DNA from: Bacteroidales bacterium
Lineage (GTDB): Bacteria > Bacteroidota > Bacteroidia > Bacteroidales > GCA-2748055
NCBI GenBank assembly: GCA_029934875.1
Contig: JAOZLK010000153.1
Coordinates: 1 to 8,680, forward strand
DNA: 8,680 nucleotides
Direction: 5' to 3'
Positions 1 to 6,639 of the stretch are shown piece after piece. A model generated the notes under the pieces. That model was not told the origin of the DNA. It searched no databases and saw only the letters and a program-made list of their open reading frames with translations. How positions within the stretch are numbered: the stretch's first letter is position 1; each line of letters begins with the position of its first letter. The translations under genes and the position numbers were made by a program.

Positions 1-4
1 AATT

Positions 5-138
5 GGTTATTGGTTACTGGTTACTGAGTTACTGAGTACTAAGAACTGAGAACTGAGTACTAAGAACTAAGAACTGTGTACTGAGAACTGAGAACTGTGT
101 CCTGTGTACTGAGAACTGTGTCCTGTGTACTGAGAACT
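5..138. repeat. Degenerate heptanucleotide tandem array (about 19 units)
   Basis: The stretch divides almost without interruption into 7-base units. It starts with GGTTATT and GGTTACT, has one 8-base unit at 26-33, then continues with GAGTACT, AAGAACT, GAGAACT, GTGTACT and GTGTCCT up to position 138. Nearly every unit ends in ACT or CCT. The right half shows a higher-order 21-base period: GAGAACT, GTGTCCT, GTGTACT occurs at 90-110 and again at 111-131, followed by another GAGAACT. The array begins at or beyond the left edge of the window and ends 12 bases from the stop codon of the histidine kinase gene. No ORF or clear hairpin terminator is seen in it. Its function is unknown. It is too short-period to be a CRISPR array. 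Confidence 0.9.
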
Positions 139-150
139 ATCCCCTTCGTA

Positions 151-2130
151 CTATATTTCTCGTTTTCTTGGCAGCTTAATTATAAATTCTGTTCCCCTGG
201 GCCCCATATCAGATTTGCTATTTGACTTAACATCGATTTGTCCCCGATGCATTTTCACAATCCCATAAGTGGTGGCCAGTCCGAGCCCGGTGCCCTTTCC
301 AATACCCTTGGTGGTATAAAAGGGCTCAAAAATCTTTCCCAGATCACCCGCATCTATTCCGGACCCTTCGTCCTGAATGCTGATGATAAGCCAATCGTGA
401 CTATTTGAAAGGCTGGCAGTAAGGACGCCTCCGTTTGGCATGGCTTCAAGCCCGTTTTTCAAGAGGTTTGCGATCACCTGTACCATCTGTTCCAGGTCTA
501 TCTCCGCTGTGGGTTTGGAAAGATCATTTCTAAGGGTATAGCTAATATTTTGCGGGAAAATAATTGATGATGCACTGATCCTCATCATCTCCTCCAGGTA
601 TGACTCCTTGTATATAAGCTGGTTTTTGCGTGCGAAATTCAATAGCCCGCCTACAATCGATTTACAGCGTCCGGCCTGCTCAACAATTAGCTGAAGATCT
701 TCTTTTAGTTGATGATCCTCCCCGCAATCCTCCAGCAAAAGGTTACTATACATAATAACCACCCCCAGGGGATTATTCAGTTCATGGGCTATACCTGCGG
801 ATAACTGCCCCATGTTGGCCAGTTTCTCACTTTGTTTAAGGGCTTGTTCGACCGAGTTCAGTTTGTGTTTTGAGTCGGCCAGTTTATGGATGGTCTGGTG
901 CAACTGATCGATGGAGTAGGGAAGGCACATCTCCACCTCTGCCAGGCCCTGGACAATAGCTCTTGCATGACTCTTACAGGTATCATAGCCACAGGCTCCA
1001 CAATCCAGGTGATCCTGTTGAGCAAATTTGCCCATACGCAGTAAGACCCTGGAGATATCGTCTTCTGAAGGATTTGCAATCCGCTGGTCGTCAGAATGAA
1101 AGCTCCGGCTCAAATTCAATTCAGAAACATCCGGGTCTTCATGATCCACAGCCTCACCTTCCAGCCTGTTATGCAGATAGTTGAGCACCCTTTTCCGGCG
1201 AACAAACTTTTTCCCTCCCGGAGAAGTACCGGGTCCCATGATGCAGCCTTCGCAGCAAAGTAACTCCAGCTGCATCGAACCCAGGTGTCCGTCGGCATAC
1301 TCCCGGATTGCCTCCTGAAAATGAACGCGTCCCTCGGCTACAATCACACGCTGATCCACATGATTATCCTCCAGGCTCATGGCTTGCAACAAGCCTCTGC
1401 TTACCGGGAATCCGGCCCCTTTACGGGCCAGCGGCGGACTAAAAGATGCCTGTTCAGCATTTGAGGGCCTGACCCTGCCGGCAGTAAACATGTGTCTGAG
1501 TTCAGCATAGGTAATAACAGCATCCACCTCCTTCGATTCATCTTTTTTAGCAATGCAGGGTCCGATGAAAACCAGTTTCGGATCGGCCCCGATGCTTTCC
1601 CTGATGAATCGTGCTGTAGCGACCATGGGCGAAACCACCGGGCTAAGTGATCCAAGCAGTGAGGGATGATACTTCTCTACAAAGGAGACAATGGCAGGAC
1701 AGTCAGAATTAATATAACTGGTTCCGGGATTTTGGTTAATCAGAGTCTCGTACTCACGGGCCACCAGGTCGGCTCCCATTCCCACTTCAAAAACCTTTTC
1801 AAATCCCAGTTTTTTCAACATGCCCACAAAGGTCCCCGGCTCGGTCTCCTCCCCGAATTCTGCCACAAAACTGGGTGCAACCAGTGCATAAACTGCCTCC
1901 TCAGACTTTATAAGGCCTTTCACCATTTCAATGGAGCGCTCATAAACTTTAGCCCCCTGTTTACAAACAATGGTGCAGTTTCCGCAGGCTATGCAACGAT
2001 CGCTAAGCACCTCGGCCTGACCATCAATGATACGAATTGCTTTTACAGGGCATTCCCTCACGCAGGTATAGCAGACCCGACAGAGGTCCTTTACTGTATA
2101 AACCAGGGGCCTTTTCTCTACCTGTTTCAT
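151..2130 (-). CDS. hydS: Sensory [FeFe]-hydrogenase (HydS, group C type) fused to a histidine kinase
   Basis: This 659-residue soluble protein has no membrane segment. Two [4Fe-4S] ferredoxin motifs come first (C17, C20, C23, C27; C46, C49, C52, C56). A hydrogenase H-domain follows with all four H-cluster cysteines: C144 in NSDCP, C192 in GPCIAKKDE, and C292 and C296 in LCCEGC. Next is a further [4Fe-4S] domain of the DCGACGY type (C377, C380, C385, C402). After a short helical linker comes a HisKA dimerisation domain with phospho-acceptor H449 in AGIAHELNNP, then a HATPase domain with N559, DEGSGI at 587-592, FEPFYTTK at 601-608 and GKGTGLGL at 611-618. The position of the proton-relay cysteine (CpI C299) is D143, and the CpI M353 position is G190, as expected for sensory rather than catalytic enzymes. 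The start codon directly follows the hydrogenase stop (TAGATG), so translation is probably coupled. No response regulator is present in the window. The likely role, inferred from the family, is to sense H2 or redox state and autophosphorylate. Confidence 0.92.
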   Translation of the reverse strand: MKQVEKRPLVYTVKDLCRVCYTCVRECPVKAIRIIDGQAEVLSDRCIACGNCTIVCKQGAKVYERSIEMVKGLIKSEEAVYALVAPSFVAEFGEETEPGTFVGMLKKLGFEKVFEVGMGADLVAREYETLINQNPGTSYINSDCPAIVSFVEKYHPSLLGSLSPVVSPMVATARFIRESIGADPKLVFIGPCIAKKDESKEVDAVITYAELRHMFTAGRVRPSNAEQASFSPPLARKGAGFPVSRGLLQAMSLEDNHVDQRVIVAEGRVHFQEAIREYADGHLGSMQLELLCCEGCIMGPGTSPGGKKFVRRKRVLNYLHNRLEGEAVDHEDPDVSELNLSRSFHSDDQRIANPSEDDISRVLLRMGKFAQQDHLDCGACGYDTCKSHARAIVQGLAEVEMCLPYSIDQLHQTIHKLADSKHKLNSVEQALKQSEKLANMGQLSAGIAHELNNPLGVVIMYSNLLLEDCGEDHQLKEDLQLIVEQAGRCKSIVGGLLNFARKNQLIYKESYLEEMMRISASSIIFPQNISYTLRNDLSKPTAEIDLEQMVQVIANLLKNGLEAMPNGGVLTASLSNSHDWLIISIQDEGSGIDAGDLGKIFEPFYTTKGIGKGTGLGLATTYGIVKMHRGQIDVKSNSKSDMGPRGTEFIIKLPRKREI

Positions 2131-3855
2131 CTATAGGAGTACATCACGTTTTGTAAATGTAGTATATAGCAGATCCCGGCTTACTTTGCTTCCTGGCTCA
2201 CCGAGCAAGTCCTCATAGATTTTTATTACATGCGGGTTTTTATGAGCTTCCTGAATGTTGGCGCCATTATCCATATCATAAACTGCCTTTGACCGGATTC
2301 TTATGAGATGGTCATCAACCGGAAGAGGTTGACCGCCCCCGTTGGTACAACCTCCCGGACATGCCATCACTTCCAGCAGATCGATGGATCGCTTTCCTGC
2401 CTTTATCTCTTCTATCAGTTTCACCGCATGGGAAAGGCCACTAACCGATGCGATTCGTAATTCTTGTTTGCCGGCCTTAATGCTCATCTCCCTGTAAGCC
2501 TTATTGACCCTGAAGCGGTGGAGTTTGGAAGGCAGAATATCCTTTCCCGACAGGTGGTGGTAAAGTGTTCGGCTGGTAGCTTCCACCTCACCCCCTGCAA
2601 CTCCGGTAAGATTTCCGGCCGTGCCAGATCCGGGGACAGACATATCGGGCGCAATCTCCTCCAGGTGATCCAGGTCAAGTCCGCTCAGACGTATCAGGCG
2701 GGCCAGTTCACGGGTGGTAATCACATAGTCGATTATGGCTATTCCTGAGCTGGTCATCTCAACCCGGCGGGCTTCATTTTTGGCTGCTGTGCAGGATGAA
2801 ATCAGGACCGACACAATCTCCTTGTCACCCGCCTGGATGATTTCCGGAAGCCAGTTTTTAACCAGGCTTCCTCCAATCTGCTGGGGGGATTTCAGGGGTG
2901 AAAGGGCCGGGATCAATTCCGGGAAATACTGCTCCACGTACTGAACCCAGGCCGGGCACGAACTGGTGATCAGTGGAAGTGAACTACCCTCCTTTTTCCG
3001 CTCCTGGAAAACAGCAACCTGCTCCATAATCATCACATCGGCTCCCAGAGAGCTTTCAATCACATGATCGAATCCATACCTGAGCAGGACCGTTCGAATT
3101 ATTCCGCTCATATCCGTTCCGGGCTTTTTTCCCAGCATTTCAGCCACGGAAACAGCAACAGCCGTAGTGTACTGAGCCACAACCACTTTGCCCGGAGCAT
3201 GAAGATGCGAGTCCAGTTCAGGAAATTGTACATGTTCAATCAAAGCTCCCGTGGGACAGGCAAGCAGGCATTGCCCGCAGGCTATACAATTTGAAAAGTT
3301 CAAGGGTTTCCCCAGGGTTGTGGAAATGCGTAGCTCATTCCCGCGATAAGCAAAATCAAGTGCCGAGGTGGCCATCCGCTCCTCGCAGATTCGAACACAT
3401 CTTCCGCAGAGTATGCATTTAGAAGGATCCCTGACAATGGCCGGACTTGAACGGTCAATTTTGTATGGGCTTTTATTTCCCGGCATGCGTCGCTCCCGGA
3501 TATTCAGATTCTCGGCGAGGGATTGAAGTTCACAGGAACCGTTCCGTTCGCAATAGAGACAATCGTCTGGATGATTGGAGAGCAGAAGTTCCACATTGAT
3601 CTTCCTTGCTTTAAGAACCCTTGGGGAGTGGGTTGTAATTTTAAGGGCCTCTTCCACCGGGAAAGAACAGGACGGGACCAGGTTCTCCCTGCCCTCCACC
3701 TCAACCACACACATTCGGCAGGCCCCTGTGGGGGACAAGCCTTTCATACTGCAGATGGTAGGTACATGCAGGCCGTTGCGATTCAAAGCTGAGAGGATGG
3801 TTTCCCCCTTCTCCGCTTCAATCAGGCTGCCGTTAACTTCTAGCTGAATCCCCAT
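2131..3855 (-). CDS. hydA: HydA-like [FeFe]-hydrogenase catalytic subunit with divergent active site
   Basis: This 574-residue cytoplasmic protein has the CpI-like (M3) cluster set. There is a plant-type [2Fe-2S] domain (C35, C46, C49, C63), a His-ligated [4Fe-4S] cluster (H95, C99, C102, C108), two ferredoxin-type [4Fe-4S] motifs (C147, C150, C153, C157; C190, C193, C196, C200), then the H-domain. All H-cluster ligands are present: C300, C355, C499 and C503. The surroundings are unusual. The first motif reads TSSCPAW instead of TSCCPxW (S299), the second reads SSCTAAKNE instead of MPCTAKKxE, and the third, MACPGGCTNGGGQP, is normal. Preceded by HydC and HydB genes, it should be the H2-active subunit of a HydABC-type trimer that links NAD(H), and perhaps ferredoxin, to H2. 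It lacks the C-terminal [2Fe-2S] extension of Thermotoga HydA. The start lies 8 bases after the hydB stop. Its enzymatic activity is uncertain because of the substitutions. Confidence 0.9.
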   Translation of the reverse strand: MGIQLEVNGSLIEAEKGETILSALNRNGLHVPTICSMKGLSPTGACRMCVVEVEGRENLVPSCSFPVEEALKITTHSPRVLKARKINVELLLSNHPDDCLYCERNGSCELQSLAENLNIRERRMPGNKSPYKIDRSSPAIVRDPSKCILCGRCVRICEERMATSALDFAYRGNELRISTTLGKPLNFSNCIACGQCLLACPTGALIEHVQFPELDSHLHAPGKVVVAQYTTAVAVSVAEMLGKKPGTDMSGIIRTVLLRYGFDHVIESSLGADVMIMEQVAVFQERKKEGSSLPLITSSCPAWVQYVEQYFPELIPALSPLKSPQQIGGSLVKNWLPEIIQAGDKEIVSVLISSCTAAKNEARRVEMTSSGIAIIDYVITTRELARLIRLSGLDLDHLEEIAPDMSVPGSGTAGNLTGVAGGEVEATSRTLYHHLSGKDILPSKLHRFRVNKAYREMSIKAGKQELRIASVSGLSHAVKLIEEIKAGKRSIDLLEVMACPGGCTNGGGQPLPVDDHLIRIRSKAVYDMDNGANIQEAHKNPHVIKIYEDLLGEPGSKVSRDLLYTTFTKRDVLL

Positions 3856-3863
3856 GCCTTTTC

Positions 3864-5795
3864 TTATTTGTAATAGACTGCAGTGAATTTACATACCTCG
3901 TAACAGATCCCGCAGCCAATACATTTCTCCTGAACAATAAAATAGGGGTGTGTGGGAGTCCCGATGATGGCTTCGGCCGGACAGCGTTTGGCACAGATGG
4001 AACACCCGGTACACATGTCCACATCGATATACCAGGTTCTTAGTTCACTGCATGTATTGGAAGTGCACTTGCGATCAAAAATATGCTCCTCGTACTCCTT
4101 CCTGAAATACTTTAGTGTGCTGACGACAGGACTCGGTGCATTCTGACCCAGTCCGCAAAGCGAGGTATCCTTCATCACTGCCGCAAGGTGTTCCAGCTGC
4201 ATCACTCCCTTGAAGCGCTCCAGGGTAGTCTGGCCCTCGTCGTCGGCAGGTTTACGGGTAATCCCCCCCAGGATCTCGGCCATTCGGCGTGTACCCTCCC
4301 TGCAGGGAATGCATTTCCCACAACTCTGTCTATCAACATATTCCATAAAATACCTGACAGTATTCACAACACAGGTCTTGTCATCCATAACAAGGACCCC
4401 GCCCGATCCCATGACCAGGCCAACTTCCTTGAGGTTTTCATAAGCGACAGGAATATCCATCATGTGAGGCGGAATCATGCAACCGGTGGGACCCCCGACA
4501 TGGATGGCCTTTAAAGTCCGCCCCTTATTTACTCCACCGATGATCTCATTCACGATAGTACCAAAGGAGGTACCCATGGGCACCTCAACCAGGCCGGATA
4601 TGCGTGCACGCCCCGAAATACTGAAAATCTTGGTCCCTGTACATCCTGGCAGGCCTATTCCCCGGAACCAATCTGCACCTTTTTTCAGAATAAGGGGAAG
4701 GTTTGCAAGGGTCTCAACATTATTGACAACGGTGGGCTGGCCCAGGTATCCCGACTGAGTAGGATAAGGTGGTTTGGAAGCAGGCATGCCCCGCCGGCCC
4801 TCCAGGCTGGCAATCAGTGCCGTCTCCTCTCCACAAACAAAAGCACCAGGTCCTTTACGCAAAGAAATCTGCAGGTTGTATCCACTGTCCAGAATATTAT
4901 CCCCCAGTAAGCCCATAGAGCGAAGCTCAGTGATGGCACGGGTAATGCGCTCAATGGCATCCTTGTATTCACTCCGAATATAAATATAAGCCCTGTTGGA
5001 ACCAATGGCATATGCTGCAATGGAGATTCCTTCCAGGAGCTGGTAGGGATTGCCCTCCATCAGGGTCCGGTCCATGAACGCACCGGGATCACTTTCCTCA
5101 GCGTTGCATATCACGTACTTCTGATCGGAGGCAGTCTCAAATGCAGATTTCCATTTCTCGCCAGTGGGAAAGCCCCCACCCGAGCGTCCTCTCAATCCAC
5201 TACGGATAACAAGGTCGCATACCTCACTAAAGGTCTGACTTCTGATGGTCTGAAGGAAAGCCCTGTACCCTCCCCGTGCCACATATTCGGGAAAAGAGAA
5301 AGGATCGATAATGCCACAATCCTCCAAAAGCACCCTGCTCTGAAGTGAAAAGAAGGGAATCTCATCCAGGAAGGGCACATCGGGCCATGCCTCCTGCCCT
5401 TCCCTGCGAAGCTGGCCGATCAGCATCTGTTCAGGGATCACATGGTGAATGACATCATCCAGAAGGGAGTGAACATTTTCTGCCTTGACTTTGCTAAAAA
5501 AAAGCCTGGTTTTACCGGGCATCTGGACAGAAACCACCGGCTCTTCGGAGCTGAGTCCGATACTGCCCGATTCACATAGTTCAATGTCAAGGGAACGCTC
5601 AGCCACGTAACTTTCAATGGCTGCCCAGGTCTCCCTGGCTCCGGCAACCACACCTGAAATGGAACTGTTCACCATTACAAGGGGCCTGGTCACTCTTTCC
5701 CTGTTGAGCAGGGCAAGGTATTTAAGCTCCTCATCGGAAGGTTCGGGAATAAAGCCCTGGGCCAGTTTAAGTAAGAATTCTTTATCCGGATGCAT
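3864..5795 (-). CDS. hydB: HydB/NuoF-like FMN and NAD(H)-binding subunit with degenerate N-terminal domain
   Basis: This 643-residue protein is the diaphorase subunit of a HydABC/Hnd-type complex. The core has the NADH/FMN signatures GLRGRSGGGFPTG at about 200-212, NAEESDPGAF at 231-240 and CGEETALI at 321-328. An SLBB region follows, then the NuoF-type [4Fe-4S] site (C492, C495, C498, C547). The segment H571, C577, C582 resembles the zinc-binding hinge of bifurcating HydB. The C-terminus carries two ferredoxin [4Fe-4S] motifs (C595, C598, C601, C605; C625, C628, C631, C635). Residues 37-120 align with the thioredoxin-like [2Fe-2S] domain usual at this end, but the first Cys in the protein is C74, and the GCxGxC-type motif reads GSIGLS (77-82), so no cluster can be ligated there. 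The start overlaps the end of hydC by 14 bases. It probably transfers electrons between NAD(H) and HydA via FMN. Confidence 0.92.
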   Translation of the reverse strand: MHPDKEFLLKLAQGFIPEPSDEELKYLALLNRERVTRPLVMVNSSISGVVAGARETWAAIESYVAERSLDIELCESGSIGLSSEEPVVSVQMPGKTRLFFSKVKAENVHSLLDDVIHHVIPEQMLIGQLRREGQEAWPDVPFLDEIPFFSLQSRVLLEDCGIIDPFSFPEYVARGGYRAFLQTIRSQTFSEVCDLVIRSGLRGRSGGGFPTGEKWKSAFETASDQKYVICNAEESDPGAFMDRTLMEGNPYQLLEGISIAAYAIGSNRAYIYIRSEYKDAIERITRAITELRSMGLLGDNILDSGYNLQISLRKGPGAFVCGEETALIASLEGRRGMPASKPPYPTQSGYLGQPTVVNNVETLANLPLILKKGADWFRGIGLPGCTGTKIFSISGRARISGLVEVPMGTSFGTIVNEIIGGVNKGRTLKAIHVGGPTGCMIPPHMMDIPVAYENLKEVGLVMGSGGVLVMDDKTCVVNTVRYFMEYVDRQSCGKCIPCREGTRRMAEILGGITRKPADDEGQTTLERFKGVMQLEHLAAVMKDTSLCGLGQNAPSPVVSTLKYFRKEYEEHIFDRKCTSNTCSELRTWYIDVDMCTGCSICAKRCPAEAIIGTPTHPYFIVQEKCIGCGICYEVCKFTAVYYK

Positions 5796-6255
5796 CTTTC
5801 CGATATTTCTTAATAATGGCCCTTAGCTCTTTTATCTCTACGCCTGCATAATATTTATCATTTACGGCCATTACCGGTGATTGCCCACAGGCCCCGATAC
5901 AGGACTGGACTTCAAGGCTGAATAAGCGATCGCGGGTGCATTCACCATCTGTGATCTCGAGCATCTTTGTGATTTCACTCAACAACTCGCCGGACCCTCC
6001 CATGTGACAGGAGGAACCATTGCAAATGGTAATGTGGTATTGCCCCCTGGAAGCGAACGAAAACTGGTTGTAAAATGTAGCCAGGCCAAACACCTTGCTG
6101 GTTGGAAGGGAAAGATGATCACCTATGCGCCCGATAGCTGTTTCTGATATATAGCCGAATTCATCCTGAATGGCTTGAAGGAGTGGAATTAAAGCATTCC
6201 TTTTTATCTGGGGGAAACGTTCCAGAATTTCATTTATTCGCGCTGTTTCTGTCAT
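5782..6255 (-). CDS. hydC: HydC/NuoE-like [2Fe-2S] subunit
   Basis: This 157-residue protein has the normal NuoE/HydC layout. A helical N-terminal bundle (about 1-65, including the FGLATFYNQF signature at 56-65) is followed by a thioredoxin-like [2Fe-2S] domain whose four ligands are intact: C78 and C83 in CNGSSC, C119 and C123 in CIGAC. It is the first gene of the leftward operon. Its last codons overlap the start of the HydB-like gene by 14 bases, so the two are probably translationally coupled. By family it sits next to the FMN subunit and carries one [2Fe-2S] cluster in the NAD(H) module. The start used here, at 6255, gives a typical N-terminus and lies 16 bases downstream of a TAnnTTTG box. 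The assignment is firm. Only the physiological direction of electron flow is open. Confidence 0.95.
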   Translation of the reverse strand: MTETARINEILERFPQIKRNALIPLLQAIQDEFGYISETAIGRIGDHLSLPTSKVFGLATFYNQFSFASRGQYHITICNGSSCHMGGSGELLSEITKMLEITDGECTRDRLFSLEVQSCIGACGQSPVMAVNDKYYAGVEIKELRAIIKKYRKDASG

Positions 6256-6271
6256 ATCTTCACAGATCGAT

Positions 6272-6279
6272 CAAAGATA
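6272..6279 (-). promoter_or_regulatory. Candidate Bacteroidota-type -7 box for the hydCBA-hydS operon
   Basis: On the minus strand this reads TATCTTTG, an exact match to the Bacteroidota -7 consensus TAnnTTTG. It lies 16 bases upstream of the hydC start codon. The expected TTTG -33 box about 19-21 bases further upstream is weak (TGTTTT around 6301-6306). The leader would be very short. Confidence 0.4.
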
Positions 6280-6288
6280 TTCATTATG

Positions 6289-6318
6289 TTTGTTATTTGT
6301 AAAACAGTAATCTATTTG
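6289..6318 (+). promoter_or_regulatory. Candidate promoter for the ferredoxin-HydS2-phosphatase operon
   Basis: TTTG at 6289-6292 is followed, after 18 bases, by TCTATTTG at 6311-6318, one mismatch from the Bacteroidota TAnnTTTG box. Transcription would start near 6325 and give a leader of about 50 bases. A second, exact TAnnTTTG match (TAACTTTG) lies at 6357-6364, only 10 bases before the start codon and without a clear -33 box. Either could be used. This is pattern matching only. Confidence 0.3.
6290..6307. promoter_or_regulatory. Weak Rex-like inverted repeat
   Basis: TTGTTA (6290-6295) and AAACAG (6302-6307) are separated by six bases. The redox repressor Rex binds TTGTTA-N6-TAACAA type sites; here the left half is exact and the right half has two mismatches (10 of 12 positions agree). 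The site lies between the candidate leftward and rightward -7 boxes, where a repressor could affect both operons. The sequence is AT-rich, so chance is a serious alternative. Confidence 0.2.
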
Positions 6319-6374
6319 AATGCAATATAAATTAGAAACACCCGCTGTGATTTTATTAACTTTGAAAACATCAA

Positions 6375-6638
6375 ATGACACTGGCAAAAAAAGAAATTAA
6401 GATCTGCATGGGCAGCTCATGCTTCAGCAGGGGGAACAGGCTTACTCTGCAGGTGATTCAGACCTACCTGAAGGAGCACCATTTGGAGGACGAGGTAATT
6501 TTAAAAGGAAACCACTGTTTTGAAGATTGTAATGACGGACCCCTGCTGCTTATTGGATCTAAAGTTTATAAGCAGGTGACTGGCGATAGTATCCTGGAAA
6601 TTCTGGAGGCTGAACTGGGAGGCTTAAAAGGAGAATAA
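6375..6638 (+). CDS. Small thioredoxin-like [2Fe-2S] ferredoxin
   Basis: This 87-residue stand-alone thioredoxin-like [2Fe-2S] domain is related to the C-terminal half of NuoE/HydC and to the N-terminal domain of HydB. The ligand cysteines are C11 and C16 in CMGSSC and C48 and C52 in CFEDC, the usual two-pair pattern. No signal peptide is visible, so it is cytoplasmic. It is the first gene of the rightward operon, and its stop is one base before the start of the PAS-HydS gene, which suggests tight co-expression and perhaps a physical partnership. Such mini-ferredoxins are commonly found beside sensory hydrogenase genes. Its exact electron partner is not evident. It may donate to or accept from the HydS-like protein, or stand in for the missing cluster domain of the HydB-like subunit. 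Confidence 0.87.
   Translation: MTLAKKEIKICMGSSCFSRGNRLTLQVIQTYLKEHHLEDEVILKGNHCFEDCNDGPLLLIGSKVYKQVTGDSILEILEAELGGLKGE
6627..6634 (+). promoter_or_regulatory. Shine-Dalgarno-like AAAGGAGA ahead of the PAS-HydS gene
   Basis: AAAGGAGA ends five bases before the ATG at 6640 and lies inside the last codons of the upstream ferredoxin gene. It supports this start codon. The other starts in the window mostly lack such a clear match. Confidence 0.5.
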
Positions 6639-6639
6639 A

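Larger units (their letters stand above)
6256..6374. promoter_or_regulatory. Shared intergenic region between the two divergent operons
   Basis: This 119-base AT-rich gap is the only sizeable non-coding stretch between genes in the window. It separates the start codons of the leftward HydC gene and the rightward small ferredoxin gene, so it should hold both promoters and any common operator. Candidate promoter boxes and one weak inverted repeat in it are listed separately. No riboswitch, tRNA or small ORF is apparent. Confidence 0.85.

Noticed and set aside
5..138. Repeat array as a possible CRISPR
   Set aside because: Units are 7 bases with no unique spacers between them, and no cas gene is present.
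1..150. Rho-independent terminator after the HydS kinase gene
   Set aside because: No stable hairpin followed by a T-run on the minus strand is visible between the stop codon at 151 and the window edge.
1666..2136. 156-codon plus-strand open frame opposite the HydS kinase N-terminus
   Set aside because: It is antisense to the ferredoxin motifs and H-domain of the kinase-linked HydS, and its product shows no family signature.
6265..6272. GATCGATC palindrome upstream of hydC
   Set aside because: An 8-base palindrome alone is common by chance and matches no operator I can name with confidence.
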